From Janthinobacterium sp. B9-8 (GTDB lineage: Bacteria; Pseudomonadota; Gammaproteobacteria; Burkholderiales; Chitinibacteraceae), in the NCBI RefSeq assembly GCF_000969645.2, contig NZ_CP014222.1, forward strand, positions 1,116,001-1,180,000: a stretch of 64,000 nt of DNA, in the 5' to 3' direction. The notes beneath the pieces were generated by a model. That model was not told the DNA's origin. It searched no databases and saw only the letters and a program-made list of their open reading frames with translations. The translations under genes and the position numbers were made by a program. Below, in pieces: positions 50,078-59,844 of this stretch; position 1 is the first letter of the stretch, and every line of letters begins with the position of its first letter.

Positions 50078-51250
50078 TCACTTGCATTGAGTACATCCCA
50101 ATTGTTGCTTCAATGCATCGATTGCTGTTTTGTTGAAGTGTAATTGCGGATCAATAATCTCGGTTTCCTTGTCGAAGTAAAGCGAGATAATCTGGTCGTG
50201 CGCTATAAGGTTTGAAACGCGGAGGGCCAGCCGTGCATTGGCTTTTTGATAAGTGGGGCTTAACAGTTGGCGCTCTACTTCCCCGGCTGAGCTGAAATTA
50301 AAGAGATAAGTTTTTGTAGTAATTCCTAGTGAACTTGTCTGCTCAACACTTTTGAAAGTGCCACTTGCCAGTTTTGCACCCGTATTCTTACACTCATTGT
50401 CTACGCTGAATGCTTCAACCGTGTTGCGCCCCAGTTTTAGTGCTACACCTTCTTTTGCCATCGCATCAGGATAGATGCAGTGCATATCCTTGCTCCCTTC
50501 CTTGGCCACTAGGTTGCCCACTTGTAGTAATTTATTGGCGGGCAATAAGAGACGGGTACGTAAGCCGACCGAACCAGATGGGAATTTAGCATCGCCTAAA
50601 CTATCCCTGAGCTTGGCATGACTGACAGGCAACAGGCCGTTCTTTGCTTCAGCAGTGCTAAAGACTAGGTTGTTTTTCATCAATGCTTGATTTAGATCGA
50701 TTTCTTCAAGGTGGAAGTGATAGGTCGCCCGATCTTTATCTGAATTATGGGTAAGCCAGTCAGGTTTGCTCCATTGATTGAATCGATTAGTCAGCGTTGC
50801 ATCATCTAGACTATCCAGTGCTCCTCCTCCCAATGTGTGATCAAGAAAATCTGCCACGTAATTAGGGTGGGCAGACAGTGCTTGGTGCAGAAAGACGGGT
50901 GAACTAAATGAGAGGCGGTTTGGTTGATGATTGTCTGTGATGACGCCTTGAGCGCTCATTTGCGTTTGGAGTGTACTGATTTCGCCTAGGGTGCCTTGCG
51001 TGGTTTCCACATGCAGGCTGTACATGTCCCCTTCTTGTAAGCGTTTGACGGTGCTACTTGGCACCTCTTTGGGGGGGAGTGCAGTTGTGTTTACTGTGGG
51101 TGTGGTTGGTGTACTTACTATTGGAGGTGATGTATTTGTTACCGACGGTGTGGAGGATGGGCTCGGTGTATTATCTCCGCCCCCTCCGCCACAGGCGGTT
51201 AATCCAAAACATAAAGAGAAGCTAGTTATTACAAAAAAATTTTTATTCAA
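50078..51250 (-). CDS. Predicted lipoprotein, function unknown
   Basis: The 390-residue product starts with a lipoprotein signal peptide (NKNFFVITSFSLCFGLTAC) and a lipobox LTAC followed by five glycines. A Thr/Pro/Ser-rich linker spans about 25-70. The mature domain has no family I recognise. It has a C-terminal QQLGCTQCK pair of cysteines. The start is best placed at a TTG at 51250, 6 bases after AAAGGTTATATT; the longer frame to 51388 would bury the signal peptide. It stands alone in an AT-rich segment. Confidence 0.7.
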   Translation of the reverse strand: MNKNFFVITSFSLCFGLTACGGGGGDNTPSPSSTPSVTNTSPPIVSTPTTPTVNTTALPPKEVPSSTVKRLQEGDMYSLHVETTQGTLGEISTLQTQMSAQGVITDNHQPNRLSFSSPVFLHQALSAHPNYVADFLDHTLGGGALDSLDDATLTNRFNQWSKPDWLTHNSDKDRATYHFHLEEIDLNQALMKNNLVFSTAEAKNGLLPVSHAKLRDSLGDAKFPSGSVGLRTRLLLPANKLLQVGNLVAKEGSKDMHCIYPDAMAKEGVALKLGRNTVEAFSVDNECKNTGAKLASGTFKSVEQTSSLGITTKTYLFNFSSAGEVERQLLSPTYQKANARLALRVSNLIAHDQIISLYFDKETEIIDPQLHFNKTAIDALKQQLGCTQCK

Positions 51251-51880
51251 AATATAACCTTTCAATCTTAAATTAATGCAATTAGCATGTTCAGTATTTA
51301 AAAATAACACTCCACCTTTGTAAGTAGTGATGCAGGTAGAGTAATAGTCATGAATTGTAATGTGATGGAAATAAATTACGGCCGTCATAATACAAGAACA
51401 TGTTTCGAAAGATATATAGTGTCCCTGTGGTTTTATTTTTTGCGGGCGTACCTAGTTCTACGTATTGTTTTTATTGAAACAGCATGTTTTTTGGTTTTAT
51501 CTATTTTCGTATTTTAATTTTACTGATCTTTGCCATCTTTCATTCCGGCATTTCACGAGGCTTTTGGGTAAGCCATCGATTGATGTTTTATGTCAATGAC
51601 ATTCTGGTGATGTCTTTCAGTGTTTATTTGGTAGGAAATCAGGATAACGGCAAGTACGGCTTAATTTATACCTAAGCGCTTATGGTTATTAATTAGCAAC
51701 TATTTTGATCGTGATTTGTTTAGAGCTCTCTTATATGGTATTTGTTTTTTATCCCATTGTTATTGGTGCGATTAGCCGTGCGCGGTAAAGGTGTTTTGCA
51801 TAAAAATACCGAGCGGTTAGATCGCTGACGTGAAGCATGTTTTAGATGCACGCTCAGTGTGCAATGCTCGCAGCTGGCTT
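51251..51880. other. Intergenic region with no gene
   Basis: This AT-rich stretch separates the lipoprotein gene from the YbdK-type gene. A 63-codon frame at 51484-51675 (+) has membrane-like sequence but no ribosome binding site I would trust, so it is not called. No clear repeat is present. Confidence 0.45.
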
Positions 51881-53020
51881 TTATTTGTTTGGACAAGCGC
51901 CACTGCCATAGCGAAAACGTTGTATCGACGCATCGACCATGCCTGCCACATTGTTGCGCTTTTCGTATTCATTACGCAGAAAAGTGGCGTCATCCCCTTT
52001 GATGATTAACTGATGAATATGATCTAAAGCCGCTGTGCTATTTAATGCGGCGGCATGGGGCTGGATGCGGTTTAAGGTGTTGCTGATATCCTCCCGCAAG
52101 CTACTTTGCTGGTAGGTTTTAGGGTGAACTATCGTGCCATCTAGGCCAAAGCGGCAGGCCTGAAAGCGGTTGTAGTTGTAAACAAGATAATCGTCTTCCT
52201 CCGGCGGCGCTTCGTATTGCTCAAGCAAATAGCGACAAAGTGCTTGCAAGTAACACGCAAGGGCGGCCGCCCGTTCTACGGAAAGTGGCGTATCGCAAAC
52301 GCGTAGTTCTATCGTGCCAAATTCGGGTTTGGGACGAATATCCCAGTAAAAATCTTTCATGCTTTTGATTACACCGGTTAACTCCATTTTTGCAAAATAT
52401 TTTTGCTCAAAGTCTTCCCAGCGCAGCAAGAAGGGCGCGCGGCCACTTAAAGGAAAGGCAAATACAGAATTAAGCCGAGCCGAGTGAAACAGCGTGTCGT
52501 AGCCCTGCACAAAGGGGGATGAGGCCGATAAGGCAATAAAGTGCGGTACATAGCGGTTGAGTGCATGCAGCAGAAACATCGCCTCGTCACCGCTGGTGCA
52601 GCCCACATGCACATGTTGCCCAAAAATAGTGAATTGCTTAGTCAGATAGCCGTAAAGCTCGGAAACCTCATTAAAGCGAGGTTTGTTGAATATGCGCCGA
52701 TCAGACCAAAGTTGAAAAGGGTGCGTGCCGCCGCCGCATACACCGATATTGAGCTTATCGCCTGCTTTCACCAGTGCATCACGCATATTTTGCAGCTGTA
52801 AGAGCAGCTTTGGGTATTCTGTTTGAATATCGGTGGAAATCTCGATCATGCTTTCTGTGATTTCTGGCGTGACATTGCCGGGAAAAGGCTGTCGGCTTAA
52901 TAGCTCCAGTAAGTCCGGGCTGGATGCGGTTAAATCAAAATCACTGAGGCTGACCAGTTGTAATTCAAGCTCAACCCCAAGGCTGAGCGATTGCGAGGTA
53001 CTAAAGGCTTCGAGTGGCAT
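51881..53020 (-). CDS. YbdK family carboxylate-amine ligase (glutamate-cysteine ligase 2 type)
   Basis: The 379-residue protein begins [12 protein letters not shown], the ATP-grasp-like GCS2 motif. It continues with [31 protein letters not shown] and [18 protein letters not shown]. Members join glutamate to an amine or cysteine with ATP; E. coli YbdK has only weak glutamate-cysteine ligase activity. The true substrate here is unknown. It starts 5 bases after the antiporter gene, so the two form an operon. Confidence 0.88.
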   Translation of the reverse strand: MPLEAFSTSQSLSLGVELELQLVSLSDFDLTASSPDLLELLSRQPFPGNVTPEITESMIEISTDIQTEYPKLLLQLQNMRDALVKAGDKLNIGVCGGGTHPFQLWSDRRIFNKPRFNEVSELYGYLTKQFTIFGQHVHVGCTSGDEAMFLLHALNRYVPHFIALSASSPFVQGYDTLFHSARLNSVFAFPLSGRAPFLLRWEDFEQKYFAKMELTGVIKSMKDFYWDIRPKPEFGTIELRVCDTPLSVERAAALACYLQALCRYLLEQYEAPPEEDDYLVYNYNRFQACRFGLDGTIVHPKTYQQSSLREDISNTLNRIQPHAAALNSTAALDHIHQLIIKGDDATFLRNEYEKRNNVAGMVDASIQRFRYGSGACPNK

Positions 53021-53025
53021 GGCGA

Positions 53026-54210
53026 TTATTCCTTGTTTTTCGGGACTTCATGTGACCAGATCAAGGCCTGCTTGGTGATGATGGGGCCGAAGATTTCTAA
53101 AATCAGCGCCGCGGAGGCGAGTGGAATCAACTGATCGGCCAGATGAATGCCAAGGTGGCGGGTTTGCTCTAGCATCAGAATCACAAAGGCCGACATGGGG
53201 GTCATGGCGATGCCAAGCAGCATGCCTTTACGCCAAGTAATTCCGCTAATACGCGCAAAGACGCTGATGCCGCACACCTTAGTCAGCATACGGGTGGCAA
53301 TGATGGCCAAACCTAAACCCATGCCCGAGATCACATGCTGCCATTGCAAGGTAGAGGCAATAAAGACAAACAACAGCACAGAAAGCAAATCACCTAATGC
53401 CCCAAAGCCGCGTTGCAAAGGGTGAAATTCTAGGCGGCGATGGCGCACCACCAAACCAAAGGTCAGCGTGGCCAGTACGGCAGAAAGCTTCAGGCTTTCG
53501 CTGAGCGCTACCAGCAGTACAAGGGCAATCACAAAAGCTAGTGTGTTGTCTTGATTTCGGCATTTAATGCCCCTCAGCAGGATGGGCACAATCAGCCCTA
53601 AGCATCCCCCTAGCAAAGCTGACGCAGCTAAAACCAGCAAGCTGCTGGATGCGGCGTGCCAGAGATTACCAGTGGTTTCAAACACTAGCAGCCCAACGAT
53701 AATCTTAAAAACAAACACCGCCAGCACACAATTAAGAGCAGAAAGATGCAATAAGCGCTCGCTGACTTGCCCGGCACTACGCTGCTCGTTAATCACCCGC
53801 ACAATGGCCGCGGGAGAAGTTGCCATAGAGAGCGATGCCAGCAGAAGGGCGTTGGTCGACGCCACGCCAAAGCCACTGGCTACTGCATAAACCGCAGCAA
53901 AAGTGAGGGTGGCTTCGGTCAGGCAAGTGACGCCTATCCACGGGTTGTGAATAAGCCAGCGCAAATTAATCCGATATCCTGCCTCAAATAAAATCAAGCC
54001 AAACGCTACATTGCTCAGCAAGAGCACGCTGGTGGATTGCCCGATGGGTAGCAGGCCCGCTTGTGATGAGGCGAGTAAAAACCCGACAATGGCGTAGCTG
54101 CTGATGCGGGGTATTTTTGCCCAGCGATAGCCATATTCGCCTGCAAACCAGGCAATGAGTAAGCTGATCGGCCATGCTAGCTCAGATGAAATTACCGTTA
54201 GATCAAACAT
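53026..54210 (-). CDS. CPA2 family cation:proton antiporter
   Basis: The 394-residue protein has about 12 hydrophobic segments, beginning near [18 protein letters not shown]. It shows the CPA2 antiporter signature region [17 protein letters not shown] and conserved membrane residues. It lacks a C-terminal RCK/TrkA-N domain, so it is shorter than KefB/KefC and not gated by a nucleotide-binding tail. It should exchange K+ or Na+ for protons across the inner membrane. It is co-transcribed with the YbdK-type ligase. Confidence 0.85.
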   Translation of the reverse strand: MFDLTVISSELAWPISLLIAWFAGEYGYRWAKIPRISSYAIVGFLLASSQAGLLPIGQSTSVLLLSNVAFGLILFEAGYRINLRWLIHNPWIGVTCLTEATLTFAAVYAVASGFGVASTNALLLASLSMATSPAAIVRVINEQRSAGQVSERLLHLSALNCVLAVFVFKIIVGLLVFETTGNLWHAASSSLLVLAASALLGGCLGLIVPILLRGIKCRNQDNTLAFVIALVLLVALSESLKLSAVLATLTFGLVVRHRRLEFHPLQRGFGALGDLLSVLLFVFIASTLQWQHVISGMGLGLAIIATRMLTKVCGISVFARISGITWRKGMLLGIAMTPMSAFVILMLEQTRHLGIHLADQLIPLASAALILEIFGPIITKQALIWSHEVPKNKE

Positions 54211-54726
54211 AGATAGGTCCTGTTTTTGCCGAAAGACTACGTAAAAAGAAGATCTTTACGATCAAGCGGCATTCGATGTTTAGTAACCGTAAAGTGAAGA
54301 TGTGAGCTGATCGGGAAAATTTTTCAGCGTGCGTTGAAGACCGCTCAAGTGGGCCACGGGAGAAATGGCTGGCTAGTCGTGGAGGGGTGGTGCGTTAAAT
54401 TGTATTGCTGTCAGTTAATTATGTGTTTATTGTCAGGCTGGGCTTCTAATCTACATCAATCAATCCTGGGTGGATAGATGCTGTTCCCCTTTTTGGGCTT
54501 GTTTCATAAGGGTAAAAAGTCATGTTTCTTTAATTTGAAAATAGGCTTGTTGCTTGTTTTTGAAATGGGGCTGATCGCGTGCAGGAGCATTCTGAGCTGT
54601 GCAATATGGCTGAAGGGGGGCTATATCGCATCAAAGATTGATGCTGTTTGCCTGATATTTTAGGGGGTGTTGACGTTTGATTCACGGCGGTGCTGGCTGC
54701 AATTGTGAATCAAACGTTAACAGGCC
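54211..54726. other. Intergenic region containing an inverted repeat
   Basis: These 516 bases lie upstream of the antiporter operon and downstream of the acetyltransferase gene. The right end contains the inverted repeat at 54661-54729. A 61-codon frame at 54478-54663 is not supported by a family match. The antiporter promoter is expected here. Confidence 0.45.
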
Positions 54727-54729
54727 CTA
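54661..54729. repeat. Inverted repeat next to the NAT stop codon
   Basis: GTTGACGTTTGATTCAC (54669-54685) and GTGAATCAAACGTTAAC (54705-54721) pair over 17 bases with one mismatch. Outer bases TAGGG and CCCTA also pair. The right arm runs to the NAT stop codon (54727-54729). There is no T-run, so it is not an ordinary terminator. Confidence 0.75.
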
Positions 54730-55542
54730 AGTATTGACTTGGCTAAGGGTCTTTTTTTCAGGCAAGAGTGCCGCAATACGGGCGTTTTCCGGGAGTGAAA
54801 TTTGAAAATACTGCTGCAAAAGCTGGCGGTATTCTGCGTTGTTATTGATATGGTGAATTGTGCGGCGGCCATTTTTTGTTTGAATCACACAGCCATTTGA
54901 AATGGTATTGCGCCCCTCTGGCGTTGCGATTGAGCAAACCGATTTTTGTGTGAAATGAGAAGCAGGAGATGTTTGCTGGTAAACGCACATCTCTGCAAAA
55001 GCACTAATGCCATAAGCATTTAGGGTGAATTGATATTGCGGCTTATATTCTTGATTGCTCTTTTTTTGCATCACAGTATAAAAATCATCGCTTTGCATAA
55101 TTTGGTAGCTGGTATTTTCATTTTTTAGGCTATGGATGGCTAAGGGCGTTTGAAATGAATCGCCAAAACCGACATCGGCAATAAATTGTTGATGATCCAG
55201 AGTAATGAGTAGTAATAAATGATCGAATTCCGGCCCATAGTTTTTGCCATTGAATACTTTGGCTGAGATAAGTTGAGCGCTGAAACCAAGAGATGAAAGC
55301 AGCACAGAAAACAAGTAATTCAGCTCATAACAAAAGCCACCGCGCTTTTCCAGAATTACTTTTTTAAAAAGTGCGGGGGGAGTAAGCACAATAGGAGTGC
55401 TTAAGTGAATATCTAAATTTTCAAAAGGAATATGCCGCATATGGGCTTGATGCAAGGCGGTGAGCGTGGCTAGATCTACGGCGATGCTGCCGGAATAATT
55501 GATTCGTCCCAGATATTGCTCGATTTCTTTATCGCTTAGCAT
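54727..55542 (-). CDS. Arylamine N-acetyltransferase
   Basis: The 271-residue enzyme transfers acetyl from acetyl-CoA to arylamines or hydrazines. The catalytic triad is clear: Cys71 in KRGGFCYELN, His108 in GPEFDHLLLL and Asp123 in ADVGFGDSF. The N-terminal HIPFENLDIHL segment is also typical. The native substrate in bacteria is often unknown. It stands alone. Confidence 0.93.
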   Translation of the reverse strand: MLSDKEIEQYLGRINYSGSIAVDLATLTALHQAHMRHIPFENLDIHLSTPIVLTPPALFKKVILEKRGGFCYELNYLFSVLLSSLGFSAQLISAKVFNGKNYGPEFDHLLLLITLDHQQFIADVGFGDSFQTPLAIHSLKNENTSYQIMQSDDFYTVMQKKSNQEYKPQYQFTLNAYGISAFAEMCVYQQTSPASHFTQKSVCSIATPEGRNTISNGCVIQTKNGRRTIHHINNNAEYRQLLQQYFQISLPENARIAALLPEKKTLSQVNT

Positions 55543-55905
55543 CCGCTTATCCTTAGTTTGATTCTCTATTAAAAAATGCAGCTATGCCTCTTGCTAAATG
55601 ACGTCTATGTCGATGGGTTTCTTGAGGGCCGCGTTTGGTTTTTGAATGTGTAGGGCGAGCAATGCTAAAAAGTACGCGGGTAAGCCCTTTCCTAGGATAT
55701 TTATAATGTGCTTGTACAAGAGGGAACATCAGTAAATACAGTGTAAGTGTACGCCCGCTGGATGACATTCTGCTTAAAATTTGACTTAAAAAGGGGAAGG
55801 CAACAGATGGTTTTTTGCACTGCAGCAACATAAGTGTTTTCCGCTGCCGTAAGATGGGCTAAAAAGTCTGATAATGTCACGACCCACCTTCAGACGGAGA
55901 TTTCA
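55543..55905. other. Intergenic region with no supported gene
   Basis: A 92-codon minus-strand frame (55553-55831) has no recognisable family features and a basic composition typical of spurious frames. The region is the divergent promoter zone of the NAT gene and the aminotransferase. Confidence 0.45.
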
Positions 55906-57045
55906 ATGCTTACGCCACCGATGATTATGCCTTTCTTCCCACCTCATCGTATTTTGATGGGGCCTGGGCCGTCCGATATTTATCCTTCTGTGTTGGCCGC
56001 GTTATCTAAGCCGACGGTGGGCCATTTAGACCCACTGTTTGTGGGGATGATGGACGAGATTAAAACGCTGTTGCAATACGCGTTTCAGACCAAAAATTCA
56101 GTCACGATGGCGGTATCAGCACCTGGCTCGGCAGGGATGGAAGCGTGTTTTGTGAATCTGGTTGAGCCGGGTGAAACCGTCATTGTTTGCCGCAACGGCG
56201 TATTTGGTGAGCGTATGCGCCAAAATGTCGAGCGCCTTGGCGCAATGGCCGTGCTGGTGGACAATGCCTGGGGCGAGCCGGTTAATCCGAATCAGGTTGA
56301 GGACGCACTTAAAGCGCATCCAGAAGCCAAGTTTCTTGCCTTTGTACACGCAGAAACTTCGACAGGCGCTGTGTCTGACGCCAAAACCCTCTGTGCGCTA
56401 GCTAAAAAATACGATTGTCTAACGATCGTGGATGCGGTGACTTCCCTTGGCGGCGTTGAGCTGCGTGTGGACGATTGGGGCATTGATGCGGTGTATTCGG
56501 GCAGCCAGAAGTGTTTATCCTGCGTGCCGGGCCTGTCGCCATTGTCTTTTTCTGATGCGGCCGTGGCTAAATTAAAAGCGCGCAAAACACCGGTGCAAAG
56601 CTGGTTTTTAGATCAAAGCTTAGTGATGGGCTATTGGGGTGATGCCACTGGCGGCGCAAAGCGTAGCTATCACCACACTGCGCCTGTGAATACGCTGTAT
56701 GCTTTGCATGAATCTTTGCGCTTGCTGGCGAATGAAGGCTTAGAAAAAGCATGGCAGCGCCACCGTGATATGCATCAGCTGCTGCGCTATGGTCTGGAAT
56801 CTTTGGGGCTGGAGTTTGTGGTGGATACCGCCTACCGCCTGCCTCAGCTCAATACCGTACACATTCCCGCAGGGATTGACGATGCAGCGGTGCGTAAGGT
56901 GCTACTGGAAGATTACAACTTAGAAATCGGCGCAGGTTTGGGTGTGTTTGCGGGTAAAGCATGGCGAGTTGGCCTGATGGGCTACGGCGCACGGCGCGAA
57001 AATATTGCTCTGTGTGTGCATGCTTTGACGACGGTGCTGCGCTAA
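55906..57045 (+). CDS. Class V aminotransferase (alanine/serine-glyoxylate type)
   Basis: The 379-residue PLP enzyme begins MLTPPMIMPFF and runs through RILMGPGPSDIYPSVLAAL, APGSAGMEACFVNL and AETSTGAVSD. VDAVTSLGGVEL and the PLP lysine region YSGSQKCLSCVPGL follow, with the Lys in SGSQK. It resembles alanine-glyoxylate and serine-glyoxylate aminotransferases, which consume glyoxylate. I choose the ATG at 55906 preceded by GGAGATTTCA; a frame open to 55834 lacks support. A terminator follows, and the neighbouring alanine/glycine symporter on the other strand shares an amino-acid theme. Confidence 0.88.
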   Translation: MLTPPMIMPFFPPHRILMGPGPSDIYPSVLAALSKPTVGHLDPLFVGMMDEIKTLLQYAFQTKNSVTMAVSAPGSAGMEACFVNLVEPGETVIVCRNGVFGERMRQNVERLGAMAVLVDNAWGEPVNPNQVEDALKAHPEAKFLAFVHAETSTGAVSDAKTLCALAKKYDCLTIVDAVTSLGGVELRVDDWGIDAVYSGSQKCLSCVPGLSPLSFSDAAVAKLKARKTPVQSWFLDQSLVMGYWGDATGGAKRSYHHTAPVNTLYALHESLRLLANEGLEKAWQRHRDMHQLLRYGLESLGLEFVVDTAYRLPQLNTVHIPAGIDDAAVRKVLLEDYNLEIGAGLGVFAGKAWRVGLMGYGARRENIALCVHALTTVLR

Positions 57046-57088
57046 GGATTGAATGAGGTGCGCGGGGTGGGGTTTGCCCCGGCTATAA

Positions 57089-57126
57089 AAAACAATGCCG
57101 GCCCTATGCATAGGGTCGGCATTGTT
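57089..57126. terminator. Bidirectional terminator between convergent genes
   Basis: A 17-bp-plus stem AAACAATGCCGGCCCTATG / CATAGGGTCGGCATTGTTT has one mismatch and short A/T-runs. It serves the aminotransferase (+) and the symporter (-). Confidence 0.85.
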
Positions 57127-57131
57127 TATGA

Positions 57132-58598
57132 CTAAGCTTTTGGTGCTTCTGGCACTGCTTCAGATTCTAAATGCTTAGCATGCCAATGTTTGGCTACATT
57201 CAGCCCCAAGGCTTTAGGGTTGAATATCGGATCCTGCTTAAGGCTGAGCTGTTGTTCATAGTCTTTTAGCATCGCTAAGGCTGGTTTTTGCAGCGCTAAA
57301 ATGGCGATGATATTAAGCCAGGCCATCAGCCCAACGCCCATATCACCCAATCCCCAAGCCAGCTCTGCCGTGCGAATGCAGCCGTAGAACGACACGGCAA
57401 GAATGGCTAGTTTTAAAACAAAAAATAGTCCGGCAGAAGGAATTTTGCGGGCTAAAAAGGCGATATTGGTTTCGGCAATATAGTAGTAAGCCAAAATTGT
57501 GGTGAAGGCGAAAAAGAATAGGGCGATGCCGACAAACATGGAGCCAAAGCCGGGCAGGGCTTGCTCTACCGCTGCCTGAGTAAAATCACTCCCTGCCGTC
57601 ATGCCTGCTAGTCCCGTGAAAATAGTCTGCCCATCGGGAGCCACCACATTGTATTTGCCGGTAATTAAAATCATAAAGGCGGTGGCAGAGCATACAAAGA
57701 GTGTGTCGATATACACCGAAAATGCTTGCACCAAGCCTTGTTGGGCTGGGTGTTTGACTTCGGCCGCAGCGGCTGCATGCGGCCCTGTGCCTTGGCCTGC
57801 TTCATTTGAATAAATACCGCGTTTTACACCCCATTGGATCGCTAAGCCCAGCATGGCACCCATACCCGCTTCAGTACCAAAGGCAGAACGGATAATCAGC
57901 ATAAATACATCGGGCAATTGTTGGATATTGAGCAAAATCACCACAAAAGCAATCAGGATATAGCCCAGAGCCATAAAGGGCACTACCACTTGCGCCACTT
58001 TGGCAATACGTTTTACACCGCCAAAAATAATCATCCCAAGTAACAACACCACGATTGCGCCTGTGACTTCTGGGTTAAGGCCAAAGGCCGTTTTTAAGCC
58101 GGCGGCAATCCCATTGGCTTGCACGCCCGGCATCAGTACTCCGCAAGCAATGACGGTGACACAGGCAAACAGCATGGAATACCATTTCCAGCCTAAGCCT
58201 TTTTCAATATAAAAAGCGGGGCCGCCTCTGTACTGGCCCTCGTGTTTTTCGTGATAAATTTGTCCGAGTACCGATTCGACGTAAGCGGTGCTTGCGCCTA
58301 AGAAAGCCACGACCCACATCCAGAAAATAGCGCCCGGCCCGCCAAAAGAGATGGCCGTGGCAACCCCAGCAATATTCCCGGTCCCCACACGGCCAGAAAG
58401 AGATAAAGAGAGTGCTTGAAACGATGAAACACCCGCAGCAGACGCTTTACCATCGAACATCAGGCGAATCATTTCACGGATATGGCGAATTTGCATAAAG
58501 CGGGTACGGATTGAAAAATACAGCCCTACACCCAGGCATAAGTAAATAAGAGCAGGGCTCCAGACCCAGCTATTAATCGCATTAACCCATTCTTGCAT
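57132..58598 (-). CDS. Alanine/glycine:cation symporter (AGCS family)
   Basis: The 488-residue protein has about ten membrane helices. The AGCS signatures SSFQALSLSLSGRVGTGNIAG (sodium-binding loop) and GPGAIFWMWVVAFLGAST are present, with SNEAGQGTGPHAAAAAEVKHP further on. It imports alanine or glycine with Na+ or H+. The C-terminus is a hydrophilic tail of about 45 residues. The start at 58598 has GGAG upstream. Confidence 0.92.
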   Translation of the reverse strand: MQEWVNAINSWVWSPALIYLCLGVGLYFSIRTRFMQIRHIREMIRLMFDGKASAAGVSSFQALSLSLSGRVGTGNIAGVATAISFGGPGAIFWMWVVAFLGASTAYVESVLGQIYHEKHEGQYRGGPAFYIEKGLGWKWYSMLFACVTVIACGVLMPGVQANGIAAGLKTAFGLNPEVTGAIVVLLLGMIIFGGVKRIAKVAQVVVPFMALGYILIAFVVILLNIQQLPDVFMLIIRSAFGTEAGMGAMLGLAIQWGVKRGIYSNEAGQGTGPHAAAAAEVKHPAQQGLVQAFSVYIDTLFVCSATAFMILITGKYNVVAPDGQTIFTGLAGMTAGSDFTQAAVEQALPGFGSMFVGIALFFFAFTTILAYYYIAETNIAFLARKIPSAGLFFVLKLAILAVSFYGCIRTAELAWGLGDMGVGLMAWLNIIAILALQKPALAMLKDYEQQLSLKQDPIFNPKALGLNVAKHWHAKHLESEAVPEAPKA

Positions 58599-59036
58599 GT
58601 GTTCTCCTGACGCATTTTGAATGCGAAATATGTCAAAGGGAGAACCATTGTTAAGCAGAATGTGACATTTTTATTACTAGGATCTTCCCTTAGGTAGCTA
58701 GCTATACGCGATGGATACTCATACGTCATTAAAAGAGGTCTGCTGCTTTGAAAGCGGCTGATTGACACACTCTAGGTGGTTTTTGTCACAAACTTAGGCT
58801 TAAATAGTAATAATTCTTATTACTATTTAAGCCTGTGCATGGTAATCTCAGAAAGCTTTATGATGCATTGATATTCGGCATGAAGTGGGTGATATTAGGG
58901 TGATATGAGTATGTATATTTGCTTAATCTTACTTTTATTGGCATGAAACACCCTAAAGTGGTAAATCTCATTCCCGCTACCAAACACAAATCTTATTAGG
59001 TCGACTTAGTATTTTAACGCATGGGAGTATTGTCTT
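58599..59036. other. Divergent intergenic region with a perfect palindrome
   Basis: These 438 bases hold the promoters of the symporter (-) and the dioxygenase/decarboxylase pair (+). The centre contains the 39-bp palindrome at 58796-58834. GGGAG lies 9 bases before the dioxygenase ATG. Confidence 0.6.
58796..58834. promoter_or_regulatory. Perfect 39-bp palindrome, probable operator
   Basis: Two perfect 18-bp arms, AGGCTTAAATAGTAATAA (58796-58813) and its complement (58817-58834), surround TTC. The inner TAATAATTCTTATTA resembles a Fur-type or other AT-rich regulator site. There is no T-run after the right arm. It sits about 200 bases upstream of the dioxygenase gene. Confidence 0.7.
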
Positions 59037-59834
59037 ATGGGTCAAAGAATAGTCAGAATCGCTAAAAAATTATCGCCTGATTTAATCAGTGATCTTATTC
59101 ATGATGAGATTGCTGCAGTGGTAATAGAAGCCTATTACCCCGCACATTTATGCGATTTATTAAGTAATAATATATTACGCAGCCAGGATATCGATCCCTA
59201 TACCCACGAAGTGGTTGAGGATGACGCGCTGCTGCAAAAGTATTTTGGTGTGGATCGGATCGGTATTCCTTTTAATAGCACTTATAACGCGGCTAATCCT
59301 GAAAAAATAAATGAATACTACCGCGAAGCCAGCGTGCAAATTGAGCGCTTGCGTGCGTATTGCGAGCACTTTTTATCACCCATTGATAAATTGCGCCTGG
59401 AATTAGATGAATTATTTATTCCAGGCGCAACGGTCGCTCATTTTCAGAATAAAAAAATGCTGGCGGGTATTGTGAGAATTAGCAAGGCGGAGCAATCTTA
59501 TTTAAGCGCTTTAGAGCCACATTTTGATGCATTGCCGCCTAAATATGCCGAATTAGATGCCCAGCTTGCTGCTAATATTTATTTAAAAGTACCGGATGTG
59601 GGCGGGGAATTAGAAATATGGGATATCCCTGCACTGACACCTTTTACTCAAGCTCCGGAGCAATGGCGGGCTCAATTACCTGTTCCTATTAAAATAAAAC
59701 CCAAACAAGGCGATCTGGTGATTTTTAACTGCCGTAAACCGCATGCAATTTGCGCGTTTTTGGGGGAAGACAGAATCACCACACAAATGTTTATGGGCTA
59801 TCAGCTGGAAAAACCACTCTTGCTTTGGAATTAG
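59037..59834 (+). CDS. 2-oxoglutarate/Fe(II)-dependent dioxygenase
   Basis: The 265-residue protein is a cupin-fold 2OG oxygenase. The HxD motif HFD is at 162-164. GELEIWD and the iron His236 (CRKPHAI) follow, with the 2OG-binding Arg246 in GEDRITTQMF. AANIYLKVPDVGGELEIWD is the characteristic strand pair. It should hydroxylate or otherwise oxidise a small substrate using 2OG and oxygen. It begins after GGGAG and ends 10 bases before a PLP decarboxylase, so the two form an operon. Substrate unknown. Confidence 0.82.
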   Translation: MGQRIVRIAKKLSPDLISDLIHDEIAAVVIEAYYPAHLCDLLSNNILRSQDIDPYTHEVVEDDALLQKYFGVDRIGIPFNSTYNAANPEKINEYYREASVQIERLRAYCEHFLSPIDKLRLELDELFIPGATVAHFQNKKMLAGIVRISKAEQSYLSALEPHFDALPPKYAELDAQLAANIYLKVPDVGGELEIWDIPALTPFTQAPEQWRAQLPVPIKIKPKQGDLVIFNCRKPHAICAFLGEDRITTQMFMGYQLEKPLLLWN

Positions 59835-59844
59835 GAGGGATACG

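Noticed and set aside
51484..51675. 63-codon frame with membrane-like sequence
   Set aside because: It is short and lacks a convincing ribosome binding site or a neighbour that would explain it.
55553..55831. 92-codon minus-strand frame between NAT and the aminotransferase
   Set aside because: It has no family features, a basic spurious-looking composition and lies in a divergent promoter zone.
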